Origin: Fasciola hepatica
Taxonomy: Eukaryota > Platyhelminthes > Trematoda > Plagiorchiida > Fasciolidae
Length of the DNA: 64,000 nucleotides
NCBI GenBank assembly: GCA_948099385.1
Contig: CANUEZ040000014.1
Span: 2,480,001-2,544,000 of the forward strand
Direction: 5' to 3'
Positions 47,680 to 58,335 of this stretch are shown one piece after another (position 1 is the stretch's first letter; each line of letters begins with the position of its first letter). The position numbers and the translations under genes are program-made. The notes under the pieces are model-generated. The model had not been told where the DNA came from, ran no database searches, and worked only from the letters and a program-made list of their open reading frames with translations.

Positions 47680-47950
47680 GTTTTTTATAACATGCATGCG
47701 CATGAGTACAGTGAAGTCGGTGTATCCCATAGTCTAAAAGCCCATTGCACTATTAGGGACAACCGGCAATCTGGCTTTCATAACTGGGGTGGAGAACCGC
47801 GTAAGGTTTTGCTAGATGAGATGTGGTATCGAGCCATGCCGTAGTGAGGATTATCATCTACCACCAAAGGGACTAACGTTGGTAGGATTCGCACCACGAA
47901 CCTCCGGGGTAGTAGACAGACGCTCTAAGCCACTCGACCATCACCTCTCT
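47680..47950 (-). mobile_element. tRNA-derived SINE, family A, copy 3 (minus)
   Basis: Reading down from 47950: GGTCGAGTGGCTTAGAGCG (A box), GAGGTTCGTGGTGCGAATCC (B box), CCTTTGGTGGTAGATGATAA, body, and TGTACTCATGCGCATGCATG with a TA-rich tail near 47690. Full length, about 270 bases. It lies antisense in the intron before exon 48330. Confidence 0.8.
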
Positions 47951-48329
47951 TCTATGTCGTAGACTGACTGCAGTTTTTCATCCCGCAGTCACTAACCACC
48001 TGAACGAACAGTTTACGCTAAGGAAGTCTACCTCGGTACATTTGCAACCCATGCCCAAACCACCTGCACTGTAGTGGGCTTTAGTGAGTATGTTTTTCGT
48101 CAGAACGTTTCCAAATGGAGATTCCCACTTTCTTATCTGTCTATCTATCTATCCAGAGAGCTTTCTTATTCTGCACCTGTCTTCATCGCCTTCCTGATTA
48201 TACGCTTCAGTGGATGCGGATGAATACCGATCGAGATGCCATGTAACAAAAATTTAAATAAATGCTCTAAGTGGATCTTGTGTCTTCTCTTGCTTTCTTC
48301 ATTTCTAATTCATTTTGATACGTTTTTAG

Positions 48330-48791
48330 TGCACTAAAACACAAGAAAAAGCCTGAACTGACCCATTCCTCATCTTCACTTTGGGACGTTGCTTTGAACT
48401 CGGACCTTCTTGTTCCACCGGAATTGAGTGTATCCACCTACACAATCAGCTTTGATGCAAGCACCACTCGATTGGACCAGGCCGCAGCTTCTATGTTACA
48501 GGATCATTCCACAAATCGCAAATCGTTCACCAGCAAATTGGTCACCGGTATCAAACGCAGTCTAAGCTTGCATCATCTGGAGCGGTCAGGGACGACCACT
48601 AATCGAGGTGATTCCCGTGGGTTCAGTGTTGAACAATTAAATAGCCGAAATACAGACACTGCTCGACGTATACTTGTTCGGCGACGTGGATCACGAACTG
48701 CGCGACTCTTTCATTGCATACGACCCAATACGACGCTGCAAAATAATGGTAGTGCTCACCTCGATGAGATCGAAAAATCGGAGTTTTTGCA
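48330..48791 (+). CDS. internal exon of a SynGAP/DAB2IP/RASAL-like RasGAP gene
   Basis: The acceptor (TTCATTTCTAATTCATTTTG, ACGTTTTTAG, ending 48329) and donor (TTTTTGCA/GTGAGT, 48791/48792) bracket 462 bases, phase 2 to 2, with no stop. SKLVTGIKRSLSLHHLERS corresponds to the RRLKGSIKRTKS...KLDR block that opens the PH-domain region in SynGAP, RASAL2 and raskol. The rest is Ser/Thr/Arg-rich. A second frame is open at the 3' end (from 48641; LFGDVDHELRDSFIAYD) but has a stop at 48638 and does not give the matching phase, so I treat it as a shadow. Family assignment is inference from weak motifs. Confidence 0.58.
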
Positions 48792-49581
48792 GTGAGTTTA
48801 ATCTCGCTTATATCAGATCAATTTTATCTCTATTATTTACTGCGTTAAGTTCATCTGTTTATTCTACGTTTATATGTGAACGCATCTGAGACCATAGACC
48901 TTTAGCTGCAGGATCCCCCCTCATTAACTAGGTGGACCAACAATCATGACCTTGAAACTCTGCTTATATGTAGGTGGTTTTGTGAAGCAACCAACTAGTT
49001 CATGTCAAATGTGACCGTATTCGTTATTTGATTTATCATACTCTCGCGTGATATGACTAAAACAACGGGTTGCCGTTTCTGAAAGCTTTCTGTTCATTCA
49101 CTCATAGCAGTCCTAATCCAGCTAAACGGACGCATTTTTGCTTCCGAAAGAAACCGGGTTCATATGGAAGGAAGTTCGGGTGTTTTCTGTGTGACTGATG
49201 CAATATCGTTCTCGACTTAATCGCGTTGCTACAACGCTCACGTGGGGGTTTTCAGTTGTATGTGGACGACATTTCTATTTTAATTCTAGGGAGCACTTTT
49301 GGAAGCAGTATGCCAACATTTCAATCGAAACACTGGAAGATAAAAGGGGGAAAATAAGCAAGATTTCATAAATAGCAAAATATTTGGGTAAATGGTAATA
49401 GATTAGTTCTACTTAAAGTTTGTTTCAATAAGTGCGAGAGTGAAGAATAACTAAGCTAGCGTTGTGTCTTGTGCAACAATCTCTGAAGGTCGCAATCTTT
49501 GAATGAGACAACCGGATAATAGACGCTCAAGTGTCACCTAGACACGTACTTGCACAATGACTTTCGTTAGATCACAAAATA
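48792..49581. other. intronic, mostly unassigned
   Basis: Plus strand 49256-49300 reads LYVDDISILILGST, resembling a reverse transcriptase motif C, but no other motif accompanies it. Otherwise AT-rich noncoding. Confidence 0.3.
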
Positions 49582-49972
49582 TGGTCGGCAATAGAAGTGC
49601 AGTAGTCGGAGCTAGATCACCCACTAGCTTGAACAAAAATACAAGTTAATGTGACGACTGACGGAAGTTTATTGTTTAATCGGGCACCTACATCGTGTGG
49701 TTCGGGGAGCACTGAACTCAGCTGCTTATATAAGTTCTGCTAGGATGGAGCCGATTGACCTTGGAAATCGATGGGCAGCTAAGGTAACCAATCAGTCGGA
49801 GGAAAGCAACATGGATGTTACGAATATATCTTGGCGCGATAAAATACAAATTCAAATTCGCAAATAAATAGATAACTAAAGTAAATAGAAAAATAGAATG
49901 TTTTGGGGGAAATTAATAACACTATTGTAATCGGCGCCTTTATATTGGGGGAACTGTACTGCCTGCCCAGCA
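49582..49972 (-). repeat. long terminal repeat (3' LTR) of the Ty3/gypsy remnant
   Basis: On the minus strand it starts TGCTGGGCAGG (49972), right after a purine run GGGGAGG, and ends GCCGACCA (49582), i.e. TG...CA. Inside are a TATA-like TTATATAAGCAGC near 49725 and AATAAA near 49670, in the order expected for U3 and R. About 391 bases. No second LTR was found in the window, so the boundaries rest on sequence form alone. Confidence 0.65.
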
Positions 49973-49974
49973 CC

Positions 49975-50856
49975 TCCCCGATTTAGAGGCTATCTGTAGC
50001 GGCGGGAGCGTTTCCAACTGCATACGTGTGGGAGCTCGCCTTAAACGATCAGGCAACCGGCGGAATAGCCATTCAACGTTGACGTTTGCGGTTTCACTTT
50101 CCACAGCTGGGATGTTGAAGGTATCCAGCAACACATCCAGTGGAAGTGGGTGCTGCTGTTTTGGTTTTGGTGATTCACAACGTCGTTCCCGTAATCAGCC
50201 GTTGTATCGAATCCAGAAATTACCTTCGACTGTTACTTCATGCAGTACCCAGCCAATTCGCGATTCGATTATACCTTCCATCCAGTTACGGTGTCCTCTC
50301 CGTGGTCTCTTGCGTAAACAGATGACCCTGAATCAAATGTACTGATTTTGCGTCATGCAAATGATGAACGTGGCGGTTCGTTAGTCGGCACCATTGCTTG
50401 ATGGACAGTGCAGAGCCTTCGCCCTATCAGGGCCTCTGCAGGAGTTGGACCGTTGGGCGCCCAAACATTAGGTGTGGAGCGATACATCAACAAAAAATTT
50501 TGAATGGTTTCTTATGTTCCCTCCCCACGGAAACGAACCGCTCTACTCGACTACTGGATTTTGGGTGTAATGGTGGAGGACGAAGATGTTCAATTTGATT
50601 GTCACGAGAAAAGCCACTGAAGATTTCTGCTGTAAATTGCCAGCCATTGCCAGACACAATGATGTGTGGTAGCCCATGCTGTGCAAAAGCGCACCGAAGA
50701 CAATTCAGAGTGTGTTCCGTCGTTGGTGATAGCATAGAATAAATCTCAGGCCACTTCGAGTACGCATCTGCTAGAACCTGGTAGAATGCCCCATCGATTG
50801 GTTCACTATCGTCAGTGTGTACTCTGGACCAAAGGCCTTGAGGTGCAGGCCAGGGA
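49975..50856 (-). pseudogene. Ty3/gypsy polyprotein: integrase core and C-terminus, inactivated
   Basis: Reading down from 50856: PWPAPQGLWSRVHTD starts the integrase core, the first catalytic Asp at VHTD. AYSKWPEIYSMLSPTTEH follows. The block expected as VSDNG reads VSGNG, so the second catalytic Asp is Gly; the Glu is kept (RVERF). The chain goes on as YRSTPNVWAPNGPTPAEALI and GRRLCTVHQAMVPTNEPPRS, then past stops to NVEWLFRRLPDRLRRAPTRM before the LTR. The look is CsRn1-like. It lies antisense in the intron between the 48.3- and 51.7-kb exons. Confidence 0.88.
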
Positions 50857-50907
<51 letters not shown>

Positions 50908-50908
50908 T
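50857..50908. repeat. compound (AT)12(AG)14 microsatellite at the gypsy 5' break
   Basis: Pure AT then pure AG dinucleotides replace the sequence just upstream of the integrase core. The open frame through it encodes only Tyr-Ile and Ser-Leu repeats. Confidence 0.99.
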
Positions 50909-51240
50909 AGTAGCCCATCTGATTGACTTTCAGAAGCAAAAAGCATGTTACTAGATAGGTCTGATTCCCCTGAATGCATCAACTAGTCATGCTACTAAAT
51001 AATTTCTCATCGACCACAAAATGGAAACCATCGAGGGCAATCTAAGGTCTCCCTTGATATAAGTAATCAGGATTGACCCCCAACAGAATGAGTTCTCGTT
51101 TACAAATACCAAAAAGCAATTTCGTCTGAGCAGTTTTCCGTCTTCTGATGTGCGTGACCAAAGTAATTTAGCTTTTCGTGTTATGCAAAATTCTAATGTG
51201 GTTTCGGGCCTCATATCTTGCAGTTAATAGCACAGTAATG
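50909..51240 (-). pseudogene. possible further gypsy polyprotein upstream of the integrase
   Basis: The minus-strand frame 51214-50987 reads SRTSEDGKLLRRNCFLVFVN, loosely like the stretch between RNase H and the integrase zinc finger in gypsy elements. No HHCC finger is visible. Weak. Confidence 0.25.
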
Positions 51241-51714
51241 CACCGGCTGCATAATGTAATATGCTGTCGGACAATATTAGAAATTCTCTTGTACAATTGG
51301 CCACCCAATTTCAATCAACGTTTGCTATTTTTCAATGTTTTTGAAGGCGTAGTGTATAATACTTCAGATATAACGCCTGTTCGTTCTTTCACGATACTTT
51401 TTTCCGAATATTTTAAGTCTTCCTTTTCAGAAGGACATTTACATTTCACACTAATAACCCTGCGGTTATTGAATGCCCGTAAAGCTCTTTTTCCAAAATA
51501 TCCCTTCAAAACGAACAGTAGTTTCAGCTCAAGTTATCCAACAACTCTATCGAGCGAAGCTTGTGCGGTACTTAAAAGCACAAACGGGAAGCGAGTTCGA
51601 TGTTTAAAACAAACGTCTTAGTCAGCTATAAAAAAACTCTGTCTGTTTGATTATCGCTGTAATTTGGATATAAGTATTGCATGTAAGTTCATACCAACAC
51701 CTACACTTTTCCAG
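51241..51714. other. intronic, no recognisable feature
   Basis: Within a 147-codon plus-strand frame (51178-51621) that lacks a recognised domain and ends before the acceptor at 51714. Confidence 0.35.
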
Positions 51715-52170
51715 TCCGAAATTATCCGGGGTCACAGCGGACCGGAGGACCTCTTGGTCTTCATGCCGCCATACGGCCTCTTTTCCCAATTCATTCGAGG
51801 TCCCATTACAAAATTCATCCCGTGACCGTCTAGTTTCTTCAAACAGTTTTACTGACTGTTTGAGTCGGATGCCTGATCAGCTGCCGCAGTCTCATTCTAC
51901 TCATTCGGTTCAGACAGATCGGTGGTTGTGGAACCAACGCACATCACTTCATTGTCCCACAGGATATTCACTTACGTGCCCCGGTCTGATCAGCGTCGGC
52001 CCTGTCCACTCAAGTCTGACTGGCGGTCGATCTCATTGTTTTCTATTAGTTGGACCGGTGTTATCGACCCGAAACTCGTTCATTTTGACTCCTGTGCAGA
52101 CTGGGGCAAATCTGGAAGCTCGAATTTTCTCGGCTCCTAGTCAGCTTAGTCGATTACGTTGGATTCGAAG
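51715..52170 (+). CDS. internal exon of a SynGAP/DAB2IP/RASAL-like RasGAP gene (PH domain)
   Basis: The acceptor CACCTACACTTTTCCAG (ending 51714) and donor TTCGAAG/GTGAGC (52170/52171) bracket 456 open bases, phase 2 to 2. The first half is Ser-rich (SRDRLVSSNSFTDCLSRMPD). The second half gives GLISVGPVHSSLTGGRSHCF, aligned with the KPVHSSILGQ(D/E)(Y/F)CFEV strand of SynGAP-family PH domains, and later ARIFSAPSQLSRLRWIRR, aligned with KCFSC-SAAERDKW-ENLRR. Exon order and motif spacing agree with that family. The next exons (C2, RasGAP) were not found downstream, so the following intron likely exceeds 11 kb. Confidence 0.6.
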
Positions 52171-53269
52171 GTGAGCTTATCGGCCAGTGTTGCCCATTTA
52201 TGCATGCGGATTCAAGGTGAATGTTGAGTATATTCATGTTGGTATCCAGTTCTGTTTGTTCAACGCTATTCATTTGCCTTTTCGTAAAAAACCGACAACT
52301 GAAGTAACGGAAAAGTTTCAATGCTGAATAACACGAATTATGTACTTCGAAACCCGTTTGATTTGACGTACGAACTACCTGTGAGTAGCTAAAATACAAT
52401 GTTCCCAACTTCATTTTGCGCTCTGCTGCCCATAACCACGCCAATTTGCTCATGAATTGCAGTGATTCTCACTGGGTTTTTCTTTATGCCGGTGGTTGTT
52501 ATGGTAACTGACTCGGCTACTACTCTGTAACAAGTTTCCAGTAAAATGAAGTGTCCTGGCTTTCTCTGCCTCGACCCATCTCTCATTCGCTTCCCTGTCT
52601 CATGAATGGTTGCGGACGCCTTTTTTTAATGGCAACCTTTGATCATCTTTCATGACCATAAAAACTTTTAAATGTCTACGGGGAATCATAACATTCATGC
52701 GAGCTGTAAAAATCTCTATTAAAATCCTTCAGTGGATGAATTTTGCTGTCTTCGTTGTCTGTGACGTTCATTTGTTGTTTTCTAACACCCGGTTGCAATG
52801 CCCAAATGCTTGTAAACGAAAATCCAAGCGACTGTTCACTCATACCTCCGTAAATGAATAGTCTATGCCGAAGTAGTGATTTTCGCGTTGTCGTAATGCG
52901 TGTATCCGGAACCTAGCTTGGGAATATGCAAGGGTGATTGAAAAGTCATTGAGTAGTATGCTATTTTTCCAAAAGATCTACCAAACGATACAGTCGAGTG
53001 TACTTTGCACCGGATTACCTCGTGATGCAAAGTACTGCACGCGAAAAGCATTCAGTCTTCCTCCTGTTAGAAGATCGGCGTCAGTTTTGGGTCTCGCGTG
53101 CACGCCGTGGGAAAATTGGTGTTCCTTAATGAAACCATAAGCTTCTCAAGATGACCTAAACATCAGTATGGCGATGTTTTAAACGCATTTCACACCTTCG
53201 AGCGACCAACTACCGCTGTGTAGGTGGATTGGTCATACATCTAACTTTATCCTAAGAAGGAAGCCTTAG
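52171..53269. other. intronic, no recognisable exon
   Basis: CATTCAGTCTTCCTCCTGTTAG (ending near 53069) is acceptor-like, and all three frames after it are open for about 25 codons, but none resembles a C2 domain start and no donor follows. Confidence 0.3.
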
Positions 53270-53590
53270 ACAAAGTGTATTTGTATCGTTACCTGGTTAG
53301 TTACATCTTGCCAGGTGATCGGACATCGGACGAAGTGTCGTCGCTTGTAGAGAAGACCCGTTTCGCTTTTCCCTATCCAAGTCACGTGTGGCGCCGAGGT
53401 AACATTCGTTTGACCGTCAAGAGTCGGTAGTGCAGTACGTCAGTTAGGTCCTTTCTTTTATACGATTCATAAACGTGGCCGTTACAAGTAAATTACACAT
53501 ATAGGCTATCGATGTTTGACAACCGACGTCTTCGTAGTGTTGTGATCAACGAGCCTGGTTCTGAATCTCGATAACTTCCATTAACCGGGG
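53270..53590 (+). pseudogene. RTE-like retrotransposon, C-terminal coding fragment, divergent
   Basis: The frame reads YILPGDRTSDEVSSLVEKTR, then HVWRRGNIRLTVKSR. After breaks LLYDS-TWPLQV and RLSMFDNRRLRSVV follow. This is the YLGS...IRLS(L)KGRV...LLYGSETWPL...VFDHRCLR block of fluke RTE elements, same segment as 57.6 kb but a different subfamily. Flanks unrecognised. Confidence 0.6.
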
Positions 53591-54829
53591 CATGCGCTTT
53601 GCATACTTCGGAGTACAGTCGTTCTCTGAGGAAGCGGAGTATTCGGCATGCAAATGTTTTCTCCCTCCATATGATTTCAATGATACCTCACTGTGACGTG
53701 TACTTTAACTTTATGGTTGGATTTATTCCACTTTCTTCTGTTCGATTCTTTTATCTATTCAGTAAAACCAGGACAGTGAAATGCAAAGTTTATTGGTAAA
53801 TGAAATTGTTCCCTGGAACTGTTTGGAATTTCCCTGAGTGATTTATTTTAATGATGAGTACATAATTGCAACCTGAAGCAAATAATCTGCCCTTGTTTTC
53901 TGACGGAAAATTCAAATGCGTCCCAGTATTTTTGCGGTAGTTAGTTTTCCTCTCCGGTATTGCATCTTGGGGCCATGAATTTCTTTGGTCTTCTTTTATA
54001 AATATGCTTATATAATTGGATGCATGTGTTCTGTTGAAAGTCATTCGATCTGTGGGAAACTATGATGACGGTCCACAGGTCGCGCAAAAATTGGATATGC
54101 TAAATCTTAACGGTGACGCTTTCGATAAGCCCCGTAATCCATACCAGACACCCCATTGATCAGCACAACGGATTTTATTTATCACATAAACAGTTATTAC
54201 GGGGTCTCGATTTTTATTCAAGTAAACTAAACCTTAGCGAAAAGCTGGATTGGTTGTGTCTAGCTTACAGTATAGCTCGCGGCTTACGTTTCCTGTCTCT
54301 TAGCAGAGTACCAGAATAAAGTATTGTATTGTGCCGAAGACTCCTGAGCAGCGAGGTAAAGCAAGACTGTGAGGCTAGAACTTCGCAGTTGTGAAATGGA
54401 TGCGAAATTAAGGGGTTATGAACCTAGTGCTCACTGAGATTATAAAATATCGGACAGTGAACCCTGCTGAGTTCATAACAAATTTTCCCTAGGCTAATCC
54501 TCGAAACGTGATCATACGTGCATCTTCGATCTTCGTCGAGTGGCTTTCCTACTACTCTTTTCTAATGTATTGGCAGGTGCTGAAATAACATCCTCACTCA
54601 CTTTTATATTATTTCATAAATTTGTAAGGATTTTGTGACGAGTGAAACTGAAATAGTCGTTTCGGCAAAGGCTGCCACATGCTTGAACGGACTTCGTCAC
54701 ACGAAATCTTCCCATGATACGGGACTAAAAATCGATGCATTCCAGCAGCAAAGTATCATTTACGATATGCAGTCTTTATTTCATGACAATTTTCAGATAA
54801 TAACCAACATTTTGGCGAGAGGTTCTTAC
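53591..54829. other. no recognisable feature
   Basis: Frames 54113-54319 and 54635-54895 (plus) have no recognised domain or splice support. Confidence 0.35.
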
Positions 54830-55008
54830 ATATGTCTTTATATATTGTGGACATACAACCGTGGAAGCATTGTACCGCTGTTTCGTCCTTGTTAGGCGTC
54901 ATCAGCAGCGCACACCCACCGAGTTCCCACTTGGACTCAAAGCCGGGGTGTACGACTGTGAGTCGAACACCTAACCACCAGGCTATCCCGGCTGGTGCTT
55001 AACGGTAT
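54830..55008 (-). mobile_element. tRNA-derived repeat, family B, best copy (minus)
   Basis: Reading down from 55008: CCGGGATAGCCTGGTGGTTA (A box and D arm), CGACTCACAGTCGTACACCC (anticodon region), GGCTTTGAGTCCAAGTGGGA (B box). Then ACTCGGTGGGTGTGCGCTGC, TGATGACGCCTAACAAGGAC and GAAACAGCGGTACAATGCTT. The head looks like a tRNA with decayed arms. The last blocks are shared with 17.9 and 45.1 kb, showing a family rather than a tRNA gene. Confidence 0.6.
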
Positions 55009-57589
55009 ATTGAACCTAAACACTACATGATATAATGCCCCTCAGTTACTGGTTTTTCGAGGGTGACAACCCATTGACCGCACAGCGATGGTCTTCAATA
55101 TTGGGGTCTAACTGCAACGAAGGAATTCCGTCAAACAGAGCTTGCCTACTATATGAATGTGAGTAGTAAGAAACTGTCAAATGAGTTCAAGAAGCACTGG
55201 GATGAAAACTAAGTGAAAGGGAGCAGTGACATAGCTAAGTTATGTGACTACTTCCTTTGAGGGTAAACGTTTTATGGGTGTCACGTGGAGACTAAACTTT
55301 TTCTTGTTTATCTAATGACCCCTAATGTATTACTGTTTTGCATATCGGATGTGCGGATGTTTGAAAAAGTGGTACAAATGTAGGAAGCGTTCATGGTACA
55401 CCGAAGGGAAAGGACAATCATTTTACTGGCCGAGATGAAATAGCATCTATCCCCAGAGGCTTTTCATTTTATTTTCTCTTCCTCCTGCTTCTGCGGGCCT
55501 CACTCCCACACACGATTTTGTGGATTCACATGTGGTGTCTGTTTGAGTTGCGGTTTGCACTTTTCGAGTGCACACGACCCACCGATTTATCCCTCGTTAA
55601 AGATTGAAAATTTCATTCCGTTAACTGACAGGTGCGTTGCACGTGACTCAGGCTGGTTAAAATTTTCCACAACGAATGAATGCGTCACGATAAAACTCGA
55701 GTAATTTCGTCTAGATTGATCTAAACTTGATAAAGTGCTTTTTAAAATTAACACCGCAACTAAATAATCACGTTGTGTCTATTACCTATCTCGATGTGAC
55801 CCCTGGATTCGAAGGTAGCAGTCGCGTAGGACACCGTTGCCACATTTTAGGTCTTTATCATAAAGAATTTGATATAAGGCTATAACCAGAAAAAAATCAG
55901 ATAAACGAAATTAAACAATCTTGAGTGGAAGGTGAGTTCAGTGAGATGTAGTTCGAGGCGTCGTGAGACTACTGCGCACATTTACTTACAAAATTTGGTA
56001 GTCACTATTATCTAACCTGATGTATTTGATCCTTTACGAGCAACTTCAGTTTTTGCAATCATAGCTTTTTATGCCCTTAAAAAAGAGGCCTTCTGTCGTT
56101 GATCTTTCGGATATTTGAAAACCCAAGCACGCTTCAATCCAGGAACCAGTGCAGCTGACAAATACTATTGGTCGGCGGCAGTTATTCTTAGACGTATATC
56201 ACAGAGCCTTCTGGCGTTTGTATCAAATTATTTTGGTAATTACGTTGGATAGGCAAAAGCTTGAGGAAATACCACCAACTTCAGGATAAATGAGTTTGTT
56301 TTTGTACTGTCCCACTAACTCTAGTGAGAAGTCTCTTCTGTCTGCGAATCACCCCTATTACTTATCACAAAAACGGCAGTTTATATATGATGAACGATGG
56401 TCATAACCAAATCTTGACCCTCACACTTATTAGCTCACCTGTTATTCTCAATCAGCTGCTCTGAGTGGTTAGTCTGGGAACAAACCCAGTTAGTTTATTC
56501 GGTTCGGCGTCCGATAGGGGCTTCGGTCCACTTCGTTCGCTCCAATGTTGTTCTCGATACAGGACAGGCGAAGATGTGGTGGCTGTCGTCAAACCATCGT
56601 GCTGTCTACTAAACGAACCAAGTCGTCTGTTTAGAATATGCCAGCCCATACCCTCAAACGATTCATTGTGTGTTCATCAATTTCTGGATCCAGAGATATG
56701 AGATGCATGCTATGAACAACATTAATTCGCATAAATCTGTTACTATGGAGTTAGGATTATGTTACAACAGCGTGTACACAGTATGACTCAACTTTGCATC
56801 TACTTTTCACCAGGGGTTTCGGCCTAGCTAACCCTGGATTTTGATCAAGTTGCGTTTCGGATACATCCTGTGTTATCGGCCTCATAATGGAGTCTTTTTA
56901 ATCGCTCGCTACGGTAATGGTTATTTTATTCTTCGGATGCACGTGTTCAGGATATTTCCACAGAGGACGAATTGACGATGTCAGTCCCAGAGATGTTTCT
57001 GAATCCCATGTGTATTTAGCAGCCTATCTCAGTGCAGCCAGTATTTTTCCTTGCGTTCCATTTTTGCCATCTGAGAATGTAGGTCAGATCTCTTGAGGAC
57101 TATATAATGTATGGTAAATCCTATTTGCTAGTTATTCATTACTCAGGGATAAAAGGGTATGAATAAAAAATAAATATAGTGAATAATCTGATTGCAAGAA
57201 AAGTATGTTGCCGAATGAAGAGTTGTGTTGCACGTGCAACCGGCTTATGGAACCAACTATCGATCTAACCTTCGACTCATTTCTATACAGATTATTCATG
57301 GTATCTGTCATCATTTAACTAGCACGGAACTTACAAGAAAAGTGTTCTGCAAACATTCCCGACGAATTACATCGTTTGATCTATTCTATATTCTTCATTC
57401 TTTTATGGAGTCAATGAGTATATTTGTGCTGAAAATTTGAAACGTAATGCGGTATAATAATGGTGTTCCAATGGTCATCATTGTGAACTTAAGACCATGT
57501 CCCGGAATCAAATTTTGCCACTGTTGATCACTTCTCCACTGGGATGACTGTACGATAAGTAAATAAGTTTTTATGTAGGTAGTTGCATT
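55009..57589. other. no recognisable gene
   Basis: AT-rich. Overlapping frames at 56452-56701 on both strands, none with a recognised domain. Confidence 0.4.
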
Positions 57590-58335
57590 TTACCTGGAGT
57601 TCGGATACCGGATGAGGTGTCTTTCCGTTTACAGGAGACTCGTTTGGCATTTGTCATCCTCAGTCATTTATGGCCTCCACATGACATCCGCTCATCGATC
57701 AATGGTCGAGTGCGCGCTGCAGCGGTCACCAGTGCTTCTATATGGCTCAGAAACGTGATCACCGCGGGTGGAGGATATTTCCGAAGATTGTCGGTATTTG
57801 AACACCGATGACTTCGCCTGAGTCTGGTGGGAACCCCGTATCAACAGTCCTGAGGTTCGGCGGAGAGTCTTGGGTGAAAGACTTAAGCTCGCCAGGCTAA
57901 GATGGCTGCGTAGTGTTGCACATGTCCCCTTCCGGTATTTCACGGTGCTCGAGGTTCGCTGAGGCGGGTAACGGTTGGAAAATGAGCGAGGGCGACCAGT
58001 CCATGACATGAAAGAAAGGTATGAAAAGCCCGACGAATGGACTTGACCATGTAGAGCGTGTTAGGCTTTCTAGATGGGGTCCAAGAGACCTTCCTACTCT
58101 GTGGTTAAGTACATTAGAGGGTTTGGCTAGGTGCCGTGATCAGTGACGCTTTTTTACCCACCAAAGTTGTCTTCATCGGCTTGATACTAATATTTGTGAT
58201 TCTGCTGCTGCTCCTTTCGTGTTCTTATTTTTTCGCTATTTCCGACTGAGATTTCCCCTGAGAGATACCAACTAATGCCACCGCAACCGATGCATGGTTA
58301 ATTGTTATGTGAGTTGAACTGATCTGAACTTCTGC
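57590..58335 (+). mobile_element. RTE-like retrotransposon, 3' part with tail
   Basis: The protein end reads DEVSFRLQETRLAFVILSHL and PPHDIRSSINGRVRAA, then by frame change LLYGSETWSPRVED. RINSPEVRRRVLGERLKLAR, RLSRWGPRDLPTLWLSTLEG and LARCRDQ follow before a short 3' untranslated region ending near GAGTTGAACTGATCTGAAC (58311-58329). Frames break at least four times. This is the longest C-terminal block after the 12.8-16-kb copy and the only one linking the LLYG block to the WGPRD block and tail. Confidence 0.82.

Noticed and set aside
48674..48889. Alternative frame LFGDVDHELRDSFIAYD as the true coding frame of the 48.3-kb exon
   Set aside because: A stop lies at 48638 in that frame, and only the other frame gives a donor phase matching the next exon. 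A sequencing indel could change this view.
49256..49300. Reverse transcriptase YVDD motif
   Set aside because: LYVDDISILILG stands alone; no motif A or B within reach in any frame.
50487..50939. 150-codon minus-strand frame as an intact gene
   Set aside because: Its first 28 residues are microsatellite translation and the rest is integrase lacking a catalytic Asp.
51178..51621. 147-codon plus-strand frame as an exon
   Set aside because: No splice sites at its ends, low-complexity hydrophobic and Ser-rich composition, and it overlaps possible antisense gypsy remnants.
53070..53150. Next RasGAP exon after 52170
   Set aside because: Acceptor is acceptable but none of the three open frames resembles the C2-domain start expected after the PH domain, and no donor follows.
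54915..55000. Functional tRNA gene (minus)
   Set aside because: Arms do not pair consistently and the following sequence is shared with three other loci, so it is a tRNA-derived repeat.
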